Source of the DNA: Planococcus sp. SK3692
GTDB taxonomy: Bacteria > Bacillota > Bacilli > Bacillales_A > Planococcaceae
Length of the DNA stretch: 64,000 nucleotides
NCBI RefSeq assembly: GCF_028890485.2
Contig: NZ_JARCHV010000002.1
Coordinates: forward strand, 1,178,001-1,242,000
Reading direction: 5' to 3'
How positions within the stretch are numbered: position 1 is the stretch's first letter; each line of letters begins with the position of its first letter. The notes beneath the pieces are model-generated. The model was given only the letters and a program-made list of their open reading frames with translations. It was not told the DNA's origin and searched no databases. Below, in pieces: positions 20,264 through 30,128 of the stretch. The translations under genes and the position numbers were made by a program.

Positions 20264-21198
20264 GAAAGCAAATCGCATTTATTTATCCTGGGCAGGGCTC
20301 GCAAACAGTGGGCATGGGCGAAAGCTTTCTGGAAGATGACAAGAGCCGCCAATTTTACGAAAGCGCCGACCAAGTGCTTGGTATGGGTTTGTCGAAATTG
20401 ATGCTCGAAGGCCCTCAAGAAGAACTGACCTTAACTTATCATGCGCAGCCAGCGCTTTTGACGGTAAGCTCGATGATTACGGAAAGATTGATCCGTGCAG
20501 GCATCCGCCCGGATTATACAGCTGGGCATAGTCTTGGTGAATATAGTGCACTTGTCGCTTCGAATGTCCTGGAATTTCCGAAAGCGGTGGAAGTGGTCCA
20601 CAAGCGCGGATTGTTTATGAACGAAGCAGTGCCTGCCGGTGAAGGCGCAATGGCTGCCATTCTAGGAATGGACGCAGACAAGCTGGAAGAAGTGACGGAT
20701 GATGCGACCGATAGCGCAGGAGTCGTCCAATTGGCAAACTTGAACTGCCCGGGGCAAATCGTAATTTCTGGAACGAAAGCAGGAGTGGAAAAAGCCTGTG
20801 AGTTGGCAAAAGAGCGCGGTGCAAAACGTGCCATCCCGCTCGACGTCAGCGGGCCCTTCCATTCGGAATTGATGCGCTCCGCGTCCCAAGACTTGGCAAA
20901 AGTGCTGAGTGATTCATTCTTGCTCAATGCAAAAATCCCTGTTGTGACGAATTTTAGAGCCGAACCCGAAACAAACGCGACGCAATTGCAGGACATGTTG
21001 ATCCATCAATTGTACTCGCCTGTTTTGTGGGAGCAATCGGTGCGCAAGATGATCGAACTTGGCGTCACTACTTTCGTCGAAGTGGGTCCTGGCAAAGTGC
21101 TGAGCGGCTTGGTGAAAAAAATCGACCGATCAGTCACTGTCATTCCGGTCCATGATTTGGAGTCGTTCGAAAAAGCGGTAGAGGAGTTGACAACATGA
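20260..21198 (+). CDS. fabD: malonyl-CoA:ACP transacylase
   Basis: Moves malonyl from CoA to acyl carrier protein, supplying the extender unit for fatty acid synthesis. IYPGQGSQ is at the N-terminus, the nucleophile Ser91 is in [12 protein letters not shown], and the catalytic His is in GPFHSELM. Length 312 is normal. Overlaps plsX and fabG by 4 bases at each end, indicating tight coupling. Confidence 0.96.
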   Translation: MRKQIAFIYPGQGSQTVGMGESFLEDDKSRQFYESADQVLGMGLSKLMLEGPQEELTLTYHAQPALLTVSSMITERLIRAGIRPDYTAGHSLGEYSALVASNVLEFPKAVEVVHKRGLFMNEAVPAGEGAMAAILGMDADKLEEVTDDATDSAGVVQLANLNCPGQIVISGTKAGVEKACELAKERGAKRAIPLDVSGPFHSELMRSASQDLAKVLSDSFLLNAKIPVVTNFRAEPETNATQLQDMLIHQLYSPVLWEQSVRKMIELGVTTFVEVGPGKVLSGLVKKIDRSVTVIPVHDLESFEKAVEELTT

Positions 21199-21941
21199 GC
21201 AAATTAACTGGAAAAACAGCTATCGTAACAGGAGCATCACGCGGTATTGGAGCAGCCATCGCTCGCCGCTTTGCTGAGGAGGGCGCGAATATCGTCGTCA
21301 ATTATAGCGGCAGCCAAGAAAAGGCGGAAGCAGTCGTAGCTGAAATCGAGCAAGCAGGCGGAAAAGCCATCGCTGTAAAAGCCAATGTAGCCGATGCGGA
21401 TGCCGTGAAATTACTGGCAGATGCAGCGATGAAGGAATTCGGCTCGATCGATATTCTCGTCAATAATGCCGGCATCACACGCGATAATTTGATGATGCGC
21501 ATGAAAGAAGACGAATGGGATGACGTGATCAACACCAACTTAAAAGGCGTTTTCCTATGTACGAAAGCAGTGACGCGCCAAATGATGAAACAGCGCGCTG
21601 GGCGCATCGTCAATATTGCCTCGATCGTAGGCGTTATGGGGAATGCAGGACAAGCCAATTACGTAGCAGCAAAAGCAGGCGTTATCGGTTTGACGAAGAC
21701 GACGGCGAGGGAACTTGCGAGCCGTGGCATTACCGCAAACGCTGTGGCTCCTGGATTCATCACGACTGACATGACAGAAAAGCTCGGTGACGATGTGCAA
21801 TCGAGCATGCTTGCACAAATCCCGCTTGCCCGTTTTGGCGCACCGGAAGATGTGGCGAATGCAGCATTGTTCCTGGCATCGGACGAAGCAAGTTATGTAA
21901 CCGGACAGACTTTGCATTTGGACGGCGGCATGGTCATGTAG
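21195..21941 (+). CDS. fabG: 3-oxoacyl-ACP reductase FabG
   Basis: NADPH-dependent short-chain dehydrogenase that reduces 3-ketoacyl-ACP during chain elongation. The cofactor motif [12 protein letters not shown], the catalytic Tyr156-x3-Lys160 (YVAAK) and C-terminal LHLDGGMVM are all present. Length 248. The start overlaps the fabD stop; acpP follows 40 bases later. Confidence 0.96.
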   Translation: MSKLTGKTAIVTGASRGIGAAIARRFAEEGANIVVNYSGSQEKAEAVVAEIEQAGGKAIAVKANVADADAVKLLADAAMKEFGSIDILVNNAGITRDNLMMRMKEDEWDDVINTNLKGVFLCTKAVTRQMMKQRAGRIVNIASIVGVMGNAGQANYVAAKAGVIGLTKTTARELASRGITANAVAPGFITTDMTEKLGDDVQSSMLAQIPLARFGAPEDVANAALFLASDEASYVTGQTLHLDGGMVM

Positions 21942-21981
21942 TTCACAATTATGTATACTGATTTGAGGGGAGGTGACGACA

Positions 21982-22218
21982 TTGTCAACAGTATTGGAAC
22001 GTGTAACCAAAGTAATCGTAGATCGTCTTGGTGTGGAAGAGAGCGAAGTGAAACCTGAGGCATCTTTCACAAACGACCTTGGAGCGGACTCATTGGATGT
22101 AGTTGAATTGGTCATGGAGCTAGAAGACGAATTCGATATGGAAATTTCTGATGAAGATGCAGAAGGCATGGCAACAGTAGGCGACGCAGTAACTTACATC
22201 GAAAAAAAACAAGCTTAA
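21982..22218 (+). CDS. acpP: acyl carrier protein
   Basis: Carries growing acyl chains on a phosphopantetheine attached to Ser37 in [17 protein letters not shown]. Small, acidic, all-helical, 78 residues. The start is a TTG at 21982 ([10 protein letters not shown]), six bases after the strong site GGGGAGGTG. The in-frame GTG at 21973 lies inside that ribosome site and cannot be the start. Last gene of the fapR operon, followed by a strong terminator. Confidence 0.95.
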   Translation: MSTVLERVTKVIVDRLGVEESEVKPEASFTNDLGADSLDVVELVMELEDEFDMEISDEDAEGMATVGDAVTYIEKKQA

Positions 22219-22260
22219 GGTGAATAAACGGGATCCGTCCCAGCTTGATAGCACAAAAGA

Positions 22261-22297
22261 TTGACGCACAGCCTAGCTGTGCGTCAATTCTCTTTTT
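22261..22297 (+). terminator. intrinsic terminator of the fapR-acpP operon
   Basis: A perfect 12-base-pair stem TTGACGCACAGC/GCTGTGCGTCAA (22261-22272 with 22276-22287), 3-base loop, then TTCTCTTTTT. Confidence 0.93.
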
Positions 22298-22357
22298 GCA
22301 CAATGTCTGAAAAACAGGTAAAATCAACAAGAGAACAATAGAGGAAGGCAGATAAAA

Positions 22358-23113
22358 ATGGCGATGAAACGAAAACCGAAACAGATCAAACAAATGGCGC
22401 TTAAAGAAAGCGCGAAACAGGCATTTGAGCAATTGCAAAAAGAGCTGGACATCCAATTTGAACAACCTGCCCTTCTGCAGCAGGCATTTACCCATTCATC
22501 TTATGTGAATGAGCATCGAAGAAGACAATTCACGGACAATGAGCGCCTGGAATTTTTAGGCGACGCCGTGTTGGAATTGTCGGTATCGCATTTCCTCTAT
22601 ATGAAATACCCTGAAATGGCTGAGGGCGAATTGACCAAACTACGCGCCTCGATTGTCTGTGAGCCGTCTCTCGTCCTGTTCGCCAACGAACTGGATTTCG
22701 GCAAATACATTCTGCTCGGCAAAGGTGAGGAATTGACGGGGGGCAGAACGCGCCCGGCACTTCTTGCGGACGTCTTTGAGTCATTTGTCGGCGCCCTTTA
22801 TTTGGATCAGGGCTTGGAAAAGGTCGTGGCCTTTTTAGAGGTAGTGCTATTCCCGAAAGTGGAAGTCGGTGCTTTTTCTCATGCGATGGATTATAAAAGC
22901 CAATTGCAGGAGCTGGTGCAACAGAAAAATACCGGCATCTTGAGTTATGAAATCATCGAAGAAAAGGGTCCTGCACATAGCCGGATATTTGTGACGCGTG
23001 TTTCCTTGGGCGACCAGGAACTCGGTCTTGGCGACGGACGCTCCAAAAAAGAAGCGGAGCAAAAGGCAGCACAGCTTGCCATTCGTAAATTGCAGGAAAC
23101 AGCGGAGGATTGA
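22358..23113 (+). CDS. rnc: ribonuclease III
   Basis: Double-strand-specific endoribonuclease for rRNA precursors, small cytoplasmic RNA and regulatory duplexes. The catalytic signature [14 protein letters not shown] and the acidic [13 protein letters not shown] helix form the nuclease domain; a double-stranded RNA-binding domain covers about 180-250 ([10 protein letters not shown] through [13 protein letters not shown]). Length 251 includes the lysine-rich N-terminal extension seen in Bacillales. Ribosome site AGAGGAAGG. It is followed at once by smc, as in B. subtilis. Confidence 0.95.
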   Translation: MAMKRKPKQIKQMALKESAKQAFEQLQKELDIQFEQPALLQQAFTHSSYVNEHRRRQFTDNERLEFLGDAVLELSVSHFLYMKYPEMAEGELTKLRASIVCEPSLVLFANELDFGKYILLGKGEELTGGRTRPALLADVFESFVGALYLDQGLEKVVAFLEVVLFPKVEVGAFSHAMDYKSQLQELVQQKNTGILSYEIIEEKGPAHSRIFVTRVSLGDQELGLGDGRSKKEAEQKAAQLAIRKLQETAED

Positions 23114-23115
23114 AC

Positions 23116-26100
23116 ATGTTCTTGAAAAGATTGGAAGTAATTGGGTTTAAGTCGTTTGCTGACCGCGTCGGCATCGATTTTGTCCCTGGCGTCACCGCCG
23201 TAGTCGGACCGAATGGCAGCGGCAAAAGCAATGTAACCGATGCGATCCGCTGGGTGCTCGGCGAGCAATCCGCAAAATCGCTGCGCGGTGCAAAAATGGA
23301 AGACGTGATATTTGCCGGAAGTGATTCGAGGAAAGCGCTTAATTTTGCGGAAGTTACCTTAATTTTGGATAATACAGACGGCAAGGCCCCTCTCGATTAC
23401 AGCGAAATCAGCGTAACGAGAAGGGTTTTTCGCAGTGGGGAAAGTGCCTATCTGCTGAATAAGCAGGCATGCCGCCTGAAAGACATCACCGATTTATTTA
23501 TGGATTCGGGGCTAGGCAAGGAAGCATTCTCCATTATTTCACAAGGAAGAGTCGATGAAATCCTCAATAGCAAAGCGGATGAGCGGCGGTCAATTTTCGA
23601 AGAAGCCGCTGGGGTATTGAAATACAAACAGCGCAAACGAAAAGCTGAGTTTAAGTTGAATGAAACAGACGAAAATTTAAACCGCGTGCTGGATATTCTT
23701 CATGAACTTGACGGGCGCATGGAGCCATTGCAAATGCAAGCATCCGCAGCGCGCGATTATCTCGACATGAGTGCACAATTGAAAGATGCAGATATTGCAT
23801 TATTGGCACACGATGCGAATGAATTGAAAGCACAGCTTTCGGAGCTGTCGCAAGAAGCGTTGCAACACACAGCGGAAGAACAACGGCTAGCGGGAGACAT
23901 CTCAAAAATAGAACAATTGATTGCGGCTTCGAAGCGGTCGGTGCATGTATTGGACCAAAAAATCGATGCGGCACAAGCTGGGCTAGTAGAAGCGAGTTCG
24001 GAGTCCGAAAAATGGGAAGGCCGCAAGTTGCTGATGTCTGAGAAGAAACATAATGCAGATCGCCAGCGCCAGGCATTGGAAGAGTCGATCAAGCTTGAGC
24101 GAGAAGAAATCGCTAAGCTCGAACAACGGCATTCGGAACAAGTCGCTTCTCTTGAGCAGCAGAAAATGGATCAGCAAAAGACACGTAAGTCGATTCAGCA
24201 GCTAGAAGCGCAATTGAACTTGACGCCTGCCGATATCGACAATGAAATTGAAGCGAAGAAATCCTTCTATATTGAATTGATGAACGAGCAGGCAGGCTTG
24301 AAAAATGAATTGAAAAATATCGATTTCCAACAACAGCAAATGACGGAATCGAGCGGCCGCATTGCCGCGCAACAACAATCGTTTGAAAACGAACTTGCGC
24401 GGCTATTGAAAGAAAAACAGCAAGCGGAAAGAGCATATGAAGAAATCCATGGGGATCTTGACCTCAAACGCCAGCATTTCAAAGAACAGGAAGCTGGTGC
24501 TAAGCAATTAGCTACGGATTACGACCACAAAAAATCTCTATTATTCCAAGCGTACCAATCCCATAAACAGCTATCCGCCCGCATCGAGACCTTGCAGGAC
24601 TTAGAAGCGGATTACTCCGGATTCTTCCACGGGGTGCGTGAAGTGCTGCAGGCAAGAGAGCGGAGTGAACTCAGCGGCATTATTGGGGCTGTAGCTGAAC
24701 TGACCGATGTCCAGAAACCTTATGCCAAAGCGATCGAAACGGCATTTGGCGCAGCCAGCCAGCATATCGTTACGAGTGATGAAAAAAGTGCCAGCGAAGC
24801 GATCCGCTTTTTAAGGACAAAACGCGCAGGCCGTTCCACATTTCTGCCGATGACGGTCATGAAACCGAGGCAGATTTCCCAACAAGTGGTGCAATCGGTT
24901 TCGGCACATCCGGCATTCGTGGATATCGCCGCACAGCTTGTCAGCTATGACGAACAATATGCGATGATTTTCCAAAACCTGCTCGGCAATGTTGTGGTAG
25001 CCAAAGATCTTGAAGGCGCCACATCGATAGCCAAAGCAATCGGCCATAGGTACCGTGTCGTGACATTGGATGGCGACGTCATTAATGCCGGTGGTTCCAT
25101 GACAGGCGGTGCGACGAAAAATCAGGCTTCGTTCTTTACACGAAAGGCAGAACTCGAACAACTGCAACAGCAAGCCGCTGAACTTCAAGGCACTATTACA
25201 CAAGCCGAACAGAAAGTCCGCGAATTGCAATCGCGAGCAGAAATTGCCAAAGATCAATTAGAGCAACTCCGTGCAGAAGGGGAGCGCTACCGGGAACTTG
25301 AAGCGGAAAGTGCGATTCATCTGCGGGAAATCGAAGCGGTATGGAAAACGACCGACAGCCGCTTTACGCTATTCCGTGCAGAACAGCAAACCAAGCAGGA
25401 CCTTTCGGGGCTTGCTTCGCGCAAAGAAGCAGCAGCTAGTCGCATGGACGCAATTGCAAGCGAACTGGAAGATTTGAATGGCGAGATCGAGGAATTGACC
25501 GGCTTTAAGCAGCAAAAAGAAACGGCTAGAGGCGAATTGCTGGCGAAACTCTCGGAATTCAAGTCAGATATGGCGGTCCGCAAAGAGCGCATCGGGCAGC
25601 TCACGATCCAGGTGGATGAATTAATGGAACGTCACACGGCCAGCCGCAACAGGCTCAGCGAGCTTGAACGCGAGCTGGAATGGATTCAATCGGAAGAAGC
25701 TTCAAAAAGCTTTTCGGATGAAGAAATCGAGGCGGAAATCCAGAAATGGTCCAATGCACGAAAATCGGCGAACACGACGGCCGATGCATCACGCAAAGAA
25801 CGCCAAAAACTGCAGCACACGCTTGACGTAGAAGAACAGCAGCTGCGGGAGCAAAGCCGCATCCATAAAGGTTTTACAGAAGCCGTGCGCATTTGTGAAG
25901 TGAAGACGACACGCCTGGAAGTACAATTGCAAGGGCTTCTCGGACAGCTCGAAGATCATTACGAAATGGATCTTGAAGCGGCAAGCAGCTACACGCTAGA
26001 AGGCGAGGAAGCCGCTGTTAGAAAGCAAGTGAAGCTTCTCAAACAATCAATTGAAGAACTTGGCAGCGTCAATATCGGCGCCATCGAGGAATATGAACAT

Positions 26101-26664
26101 GTCGCAGAACGCCACCGCTTCTTGAGCGAGCAGCGGGATGATTTAAACGAAGCGAAAGATACGCTTCGCACGTTAATTGAGGAAATGGACGAAGAAATGA
26201 CGTTGCGCTTTGACGAAACATTCCACGCAATCCGCAGCCACTTCCGCCATGTATTCCGCGAATTGTTCGGCGGGGGTTCTGCCGATCTGGTATTGACCAA
26301 ACCATCGGATCTGCTTATGACGGGCGTCGATATCATCGCACAGCCGCCTGGCAAGAAACTGCAGAATTTGAGCTTGTTGTCTGGCGGGGAACGGGCACTC
26401 ACGGCGATTGCCTTGCTGTTCGCCATTTTGAAAGTGCGCCCTGTGCCATTCTGTGTTCTTGACGAAGTAGAGGCAGCGCTTGATGAATCGAATGTCGTGC
26501 GTTACAGTCAGTACTTGAAAAAATACAGTGAAGACACACAGTTCATCGTCATCACCCACCGTAAAGGCACAATGGAAGGCGCTGATGTGCTCTATGGCAT
26601 CACAATGCAGGAATCCGGAATTTCCAAACTAGTTTCGGTGAAATTGCAGCAAGACATCAAATAA
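23116..26664 (+). CDS. smc: chromosome segregation protein SMC
   Basis: Core ATPase of the bacterial condensin that loads near the origin and extrudes DNA loops. Walker A GPNGSGKS is at 31-38. Two long coiled coils flank the hinge (about 500-670, with GDVINAGGSMTGGA near 650-663). The ABC signature LLSGGERAL lies near 1085 and Walker B VLDEVEAALDESN near 1114. The ATG at 23116 (MFLKRLEVIGFKSF) follows GCGGAGGA; the TTG six bases earlier overlaps the rnc stop and is less likely. It has 1182 residues, close to Bacillus. Its ScpA/ScpB partners are not in this window. Confidence 0.96.
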   Translation: MFLKRLEVIGFKSFADRVGIDFVPGVTAVVGPNGSGKSNVTDAIRWVLGEQSAKSLRGAKMEDVIFAGSDSRKALNFAEVTLILDNTDGKAPLDYSEISVTRRVFRSGESAYLLNKQACRLKDITDLFMDSGLGKEAFSIISQGRVDEILNSKADERRSIFEEAAGVLKYKQRKRKAEFKLNETDENLNRVLDILHELDGRMEPLQMQASAARDYLDMSAQLKDADIALLAHDANELKAQLSELSQEALQHTAEEQRLAGDISKIEQLIAASKRSVHVLDQKIDAAQAGLVEASSESEKWEGRKLLMSEKKHNADRQRQALEESIKLEREEIAKLEQRHSEQVASLEQQKMDQQKTRKSIQQLEAQLNLTPADIDNEIEAKKSFYIELMNEQAGLKNELKNIDFQQQQMTESSGRIAAQQQSFENELARLLKEKQQAERAYEEIHGDLDLKRQHFKEQEAGAKQLATDYDHKKSLLFQAYQSHKQLSARIETLQDLEADYSGFFHGVREVLQARERSELSGIIGAVAELTDVQKPYAKAIETAFGAASQHIVTSDEKSASEAIRFLRTKRAGRSTFLPMTVMKPRQISQQVVQSVSAHPAFVDIAAQLVSYDEQYAMIFQNLLGNVVVAKDLEGATSIAKAIGHRYRVVTLDGDVINAGGSMTGGATKNQASFFTRKAELEQLQQQAAELQGTITQAEQKVRELQSRAEIAKDQLEQLRAEGERYRELEAESAIHLREIEAVWKTTDSRFTLFRAEQQTKQDLSGLASRKEAAASRMDAIASELEDLNGEIEELTGFKQQKETARGELLAKLSEFKSDMAVRKERIGQLTIQVDELMERHTASRNRLSELERELEWIQSEEASKSFSDEEIEAEIQKWSNARKSANTTADASRKERQKLQHTLDVEEQQLREQSRIHKGFTEAVRICEVKTTRLEVQLQGLLGQLEDHYEMDLEAASSYTLEGEEAAVRKQVKLLKQSIEELGSVNIGAIEEYEHVAERHRFLSEQRDDLNEAKDTLRTLIEEMDEEMTLRFDETFHAIRSHFRHVFRELFGGGSADLVLTKPSDLLMTGVDIIAQPPGKKLQNLSLLSGGERALTAIALLFAILKVRPVPFCVLDEVEAALDESNVVRYSQYLKKYSEDTQFIVITHRKGTMEGADVLYGITMQESGISKLVSVKLQQDIK

Positions 26665-26675
26665 GGAGTGATTCG

Positions 26676-27692
26676 ATGAGTTTCTTTAAGAAATTAAAAG
26701 ATAAATTCAGCAATAATGTTGAAGAAGAACAATCAACCGAGAAATACCGCGAAGGCTTAAGCAAAACACGGACCGGCTTTACATCGAAGATCAATGATTT
26801 GGTTGCCCGTTACCGCAAAGTCGACGAAGACTTTTTCGAGGAGTTGGAAGAAGTGCTATTACAGGCGGACGTCGGCTTTGAGACGGTCATCGAACTGATG
26901 GAAGAACTGCGCTATGAAGTGCAGCGCCAGAATGTCAAAGACACTTCCAATGTCCAGTCGGTCATTTCTGAAAAACTTGTCGAAATTTACGAAGCAGGCG
27001 ATCAGGAATTGAGCGAATTGACTTTTGCTGAATCTGGCCCGACTGTCATTTTGATGGTCGGCGTCAACGGCGTCGGAAAAACGACAACCATCGGGAAATT
27101 GGCACAGCGCCTGAAAAATGAAGGCAAGACCGTCATGCTCGCAGCAGGCGACACGTTCCGCGCTGGAGCGATCGACCAACTCGACGTGTGGGGGCAGCGC
27201 GTCGGTGTTGAAACCATCAAGCAAAGCGAAGGCTCCGACCCGGCAGCGGTTATGTACGACGCTGTGCGCGCGGCAAAATCGCGTAATATTGACGTCTTGA
27301 TCTGTGACACGGCCGGCCGTTTGCAGAACAAAGTCAATTTGATGAATGAATTGCAGAAAGTCCATCGTGTCATTGCCCGTGAAATTCCGGGAGCGCCGCA
27401 TGAAGTGCTGCTGGCACTTGATGCGACGACCGGTCAAAATGCCATGATTCAAGCCCAAACCTTTAAAGAAGTGACGGAAGTGACAGGCATCGTCTTGACG
27501 AAACTCGATGGCACTGCAAAAGGCGGCATCGTTCTGGCGATCCGCAACAAGCTCAACATTCCTGTGAAATTTGTCGGGCTCGGTGAAAAACTAGATGATC
27601 TTCAGCCGTTCGATCCGCAGAAGTACGTCTACGGCTTATTTGCTGAAGGTTTGGACCGGGAAGAGCAAGAAGAAATGGACTCAGACAAGTAA
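26676..27692 (+). CDS. ftsY: signal recognition particle receptor FtsY
   Basis: Membrane-associated GTPase that receives SRP-ribosome complexes and passes them to the Sec translocon. A short, charged N-terminal region is followed by the N domain and the G domain: P-loop GVNGVGKT at 129-136, DTAGRLQNK and TKLDGTAKGG. Length 338 is that of Firmicute FtsY, which lacks the long acidic domain of E. coli. It lies 11 bases after smc and just ahead of ylxM-ffh, which encode the other half of the pathway. Confidence 0.96.
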   Translation: MSFFKKLKDKFSNNVEEEQSTEKYREGLSKTRTGFTSKINDLVARYRKVDEDFFEELEEVLLQADVGFETVIELMEELRYEVQRQNVKDTSNVQSVISEKLVEIYEAGDQELSELTFAESGPTVILMVGVNGVGKTTTIGKLAQRLKNEGKTVMLAAGDTFRAGAIDQLDVWGQRVGVETIKQSEGSDPAAVMYDAVRAAKSRNIDVLICDTAGRLQNKVNLMNELQKVHRVIAREIPGAPHEVLLALDATTGQNAMIQAQTFKEVTEVTGIVLTKLDGTAKGGIVLAIRNKLNIPVKFVGLGEKLDDLQPFDPQKYVYGLFAEGLDREEQEEMDSDK

Positions 27693-27698
27693 AATTAC

Positions 27699-27727
27699 TT
27701 GACGGAGGCTTCGGGATTCAGTATGGT
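27699..27727 (+). promoter_or_regulatory. candidate promoter for ylxM-ffh
   Basis: TTGACG (27699-27704), 17-base spacer, TATGGT (27722-27727). The -35 is good and the -10 mediocre; an alternative -10 TATACA at 27727 has too long a spacer. It would place a start about 27 bases before ylxM. Confidence 0.4.
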
Positions 27728-27759
27728 ATACAGGAGTATGAATGGGGTGAGCGTCATTG

Positions 27760-28083
27760 ATGGGACTGGAAAAAACGACACGAATGAACTATCTTTTTGA
27801 TTTCTATCAGGAGCTGCTGACGCCCAAACAGCGCAGCTATATGAGCTTGTATTATCTGGACGACCATTCGCTCGGCGAAATTGCCGAAGAGTATGAAATC
27901 ACCCGCCAAGCGGTGTACGACAATATCCGCCGGACCGAAGCGATGCTTGAAGAATATGAGGAGAAGTTGCAGCTGTTCGAGAAATTCCAGCGGCGTAAGC
28001 AACTCGTCTCGACTTTTGAAAAACAGCCATTCACTGATGACAATGTCCAGAAATTTTTGGACGAATTGAAGGAATGGGACTAG
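27760..28083 (+). CDS. ylxM: SRP-operon helix-turn-helix protein YlxM
   Basis: A 107-residue member of the UPF0122/YlxM family, almost always next to ffh. It has a sigma-70 region-4-like helix-turn-helix ([39 protein letters not shown], about 19-57). It is thought to influence SRP expression or assembly, but the function is not firmly known. The ATG at 27760 ([17 protein letters not shown]) aligns with homologues; the preceding TTG codon is an alternative. ffh follows 13 bases after its stop. Confidence 0.93.
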   Translation: MGLEKTTRMNYLFDFYQELLTPKQRSYMSLYYLDDHSLGEIAEEYEITRQAVYDNIRRTEAMLEEYEEKLQLFEKFQRRKQLVSTFEKQPFTDDNVQKFLDELKEWD

Positions 28084-28096
28084 GAGGCGGTATATA

Positions 28097-29455
28097 GTGG
28101 CATTTGAAGGATTATCTGAACGCCTGCAAGGAACGATGACCAAAATCAAAGGCAAAGGGAAATTGTCCGAAGCAGACGTAAAAGAGATGATGCGCGAAGT
28201 CCGCTTTGCCTTGATCGAAGCGGATGTCAACTTGAAAGTCGTCAAATCGTTCATCAAGAAAGTCAGTGAACGTGCTGTCGGCCTTGAAGTGATGGAGAGT
28301 TTGACACCAGGCCAGCAAGTCGTCAAAATCGTTAAAGATGAACTGACGGAATTGATGGGCGGCGAACAAAGCAAAATTGAATTTGCGACACGCCAGCCGA
28401 CCGTTATCATGATGGTTGGTTTGCAAGGGGCCGGTAAGACAACGACGACCGGTAAGCTTGCAGGTGTGCTCCGCAAAAAGAATAATCGCAAGCCATTGCT
28501 CGTCGCAGCGGACGTTTACCGCCCGGCTGCGATCAACCAGCTCGAGACGATCGGCAAGCAATTATCGCTGCCTGTGTTCTCCAAAGGCACGGAAGCAAAT
28601 CCTGTCGATATCGCCCGTGAAGCGATCGAACACGCCAAAGCGGAACATCTCGATACGGTCATTATCGATACGGCGGGACGCCTGCATGTCGATGAGCAAT
28701 TGATGCAGGAATTGAAAGACATCCGATCGATCAAAGAGCCGGATGAGATTTTCCTTGTCGTCGATGCGATGACCGGTCAGGATGCAGTCAACGTGGCGCA
28801 GAGCTTCGATGACGCAATCGGCATCACAGGGGTCGTTTTGACGAAGCTTGACGGCGATACGCGCGGCGGTGCGGCATTGTCGATCCGTACCGTCACTGAA
28901 AAGCCGATCAAGTATATCGGTACAGGCGAGAAGATGGACGCGCTTGAACCATTCCACCCAGAGCGCATGGCTTCCCGCATACTCGGCATGGGCGATATGC
29001 TGTCCTTGATCGAAAAAGCGCAAACGAACGTCGACGAGGCCAAGGCGAAGGAATTGGAAGAGAAATTCCGTACGTCTTCGTTCACGTTCGATGATTTCCT
29101 TGAGCAATTGGATCAAGTGAAGCAAATGGGGCCGCTCGATGAAATTTTGAAGATGCTCCCAGGCGCCAATAAAATCAAAGGCCTTGAAAACGCCAAAGTG
29201 GACGAGAGCCAAATGGGGCGTGTCGAAGCGATCATCCGCTCGATGACGATCCAGGAAAAGACGACTCCTGAAATCATCAACGCCAACCGCAAAAAACGGA
29301 TTGCGCGCGGTTCAGGAACGTCCATCCAAGATGTCAACAGGCTGCTCAAACAGTTTGAAGACATGAAGAAAATGATGAAACAAATGTCCGGAATGGCCGG
29401 CAAAAAGGGCAAGAAAAAGATGTCAATGCCAGGCCTGGACTCGCTTTTCAAGTAA
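28097..29455 (+). CDS. ffh: signal recognition particle protein Ffh
   Basis: GTPase that with 4.5S/scRNA binds signal sequences on ribosomes and docks with FtsY. N domain (about 1-90), G domain with P-loop GLQGAGKT at 108-115, DTAGRLHVDE and TKLDGDTRGG, then a methionine-rich M domain (about 300-452; QFEDMKKMMKQMSGM) that binds signal peptides and RNA. Length 452 is standard. GTG start behind AGGAGGCGG. Confidence 0.97.
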   Translation: MAFEGLSERLQGTMTKIKGKGKLSEADVKEMMREVRFALIEADVNLKVVKSFIKKVSERAVGLEVMESLTPGQQVVKIVKDELTELMGGEQSKIEFATRQPTVIMMVGLQGAGKTTTTGKLAGVLRKKNNRKPLLVAADVYRPAAINQLETIGKQLSLPVFSKGTEANPVDIAREAIEHAKAEHLDTVIIDTAGRLHVDEQLMQELKDIRSIKEPDEIFLVVDAMTGQDAVNVAQSFDDAIGITGVVLTKLDGDTRGGAALSIRTVTEKPIKYIGTGEKMDALEPFHPERMASRILGMGDMLSLIEKAQTNVDEAKAKELEEKFRTSSFTFDDFLEQLDQVKQMGPLDEILKMLPGANKIKGLENAKVDESQMGRVEAIIRSMTIQEKTTPEIINANRKKRIARGSGTSIQDVNRLLKQFEDMKKMMKQMSGMAGKKGKKKMSMPGLDSLFK

Positions 29456-29480
29456 ATTTAGTAGTGTTAAGAAAAAATAC

Positions 29481-29509
29481 TTTACAAACCTTTTAAAGCT
29501 TGCTAATAT
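29481..29509 (+). promoter_or_regulatory. candidate promoter for rpsP
   Basis: TTTACA (29481-29486), 17-base spacer and TAATAT (29504-29509), in an A+T-rich stretch between ffh and rpsP. An overlapping TATAAT (29507-29512) would need a 20-base spacer. Confidence 0.45.
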
Positions 29510-29547
29510 AATATCTTGTGTGAAACTATTCGGAGGTGCTTTATAAA

Positions 29548-29820
29548 ATGGCAGTAAAAATTCGCTTAAAACGTATGGGAGCTAAAAAATCTCCTTTCTA
29601 CCGTATCGTAGTTGCTGACTCACGTGCTCCACGTGACGGCCGTCAAATCAAAACAGTAGGTACTTACAACCCGCTGACAGTTCCAGCTGAAGTTAAAATC
29701 GACGAAGAATTGGCGTTGAAATGGCTTCATGATGGCGCTAAACCATCTGACACAGTACGTAACTTGTTCTCTCAGAACGGCATTATGGAAAAATTCCATA
29801 ACGAAAAACTAAACAAGTAA
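29548..29820 (+). CDS. rpsP: 30S ribosomal protein S16
   Basis: A 90-residue assembly protein of the small subunit, opening [26 protein letters not shown], the S16 signature. The ATG at 29548 is chosen; the GTG 12 bases upstream is part of the CGGAGGTG ribosome site. First gene of the rpsP-khpA-rimM-trmD-rplS group. Codon choice shifts to T-ending Arg and Val codons, as expected for a highly expressed gene. Confidence 0.97.
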   Translation: MAVKIRLKRMGAKKSPFYRIVVADSRAPRDGRQIKTVGTYNPLTVPAEVKIDEELALKWLHDGAKPSDTVRNLFSQNGIMEKFHNEKLNK

Positions 29821-29832
29821 GGGAGCGTTCTT

Positions 29833-30066
29833 ATGGAGCAGCTGATTGAAACGATCGTCAAGCCGCTAGTTGATTATCCGGAAGCAGTTCGTGTTGAAAA
29901 AGACGAAAACACTAACCGAGTCGTCTACAAGCTTTCCGTGCATCAAAGCGATACAGGGAAAGTCATCGGCAAGCAAGGACGTGTGGCGAAAGCTGTACGC
30001 TCTGTCGTCTATTCAGCAGCAGGGAATTATCATAAGAAGAAAACGTACCTTGATATTGTGGATTGA
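29833..30066 (+). CDS. khpA: KH-domain RNA-binding protein KhpA (YlqC)
   Basis: A 77-residue single KH domain with the RNA-binding loop [12 protein letters not shown] at about 39-50. In Firmicutes KhpA pairs with KhpB/Jag and affects cell division and envelope synthesis, though its target RNAs are not well defined. It lies between rpsP and rimM, the usual place. A hairpin with a T-tract begins one base after its stop. Confidence 0.93.
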   Translation: MEQLIETIVKPLVDYPEAVRVEKDENTNRVVYKLSVHQSDTGKVIGKQGRVAKAVRSVVYSAAGNYHKKKTYLDIVD

Positions 30067-30098
30067 AAGGAAGGAGCCCCGGTTCCTTCCTTTTTTTT
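30067..30098 (+). terminator. hairpin terminator or attenuator between khpA and rimM
   Basis: AAGGAAGGA (30067-30075) pairs with TCCTTCCTT (30084-30092) around an 8-base loop, running into TTTTTT. It has the form of an intrinsic terminator within what is normally one operon. Confidence 0.75.
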
Positions 30099-30128
30099 CA
30101 GGAAAAAATACAGGAAGGGTGTTTATGC

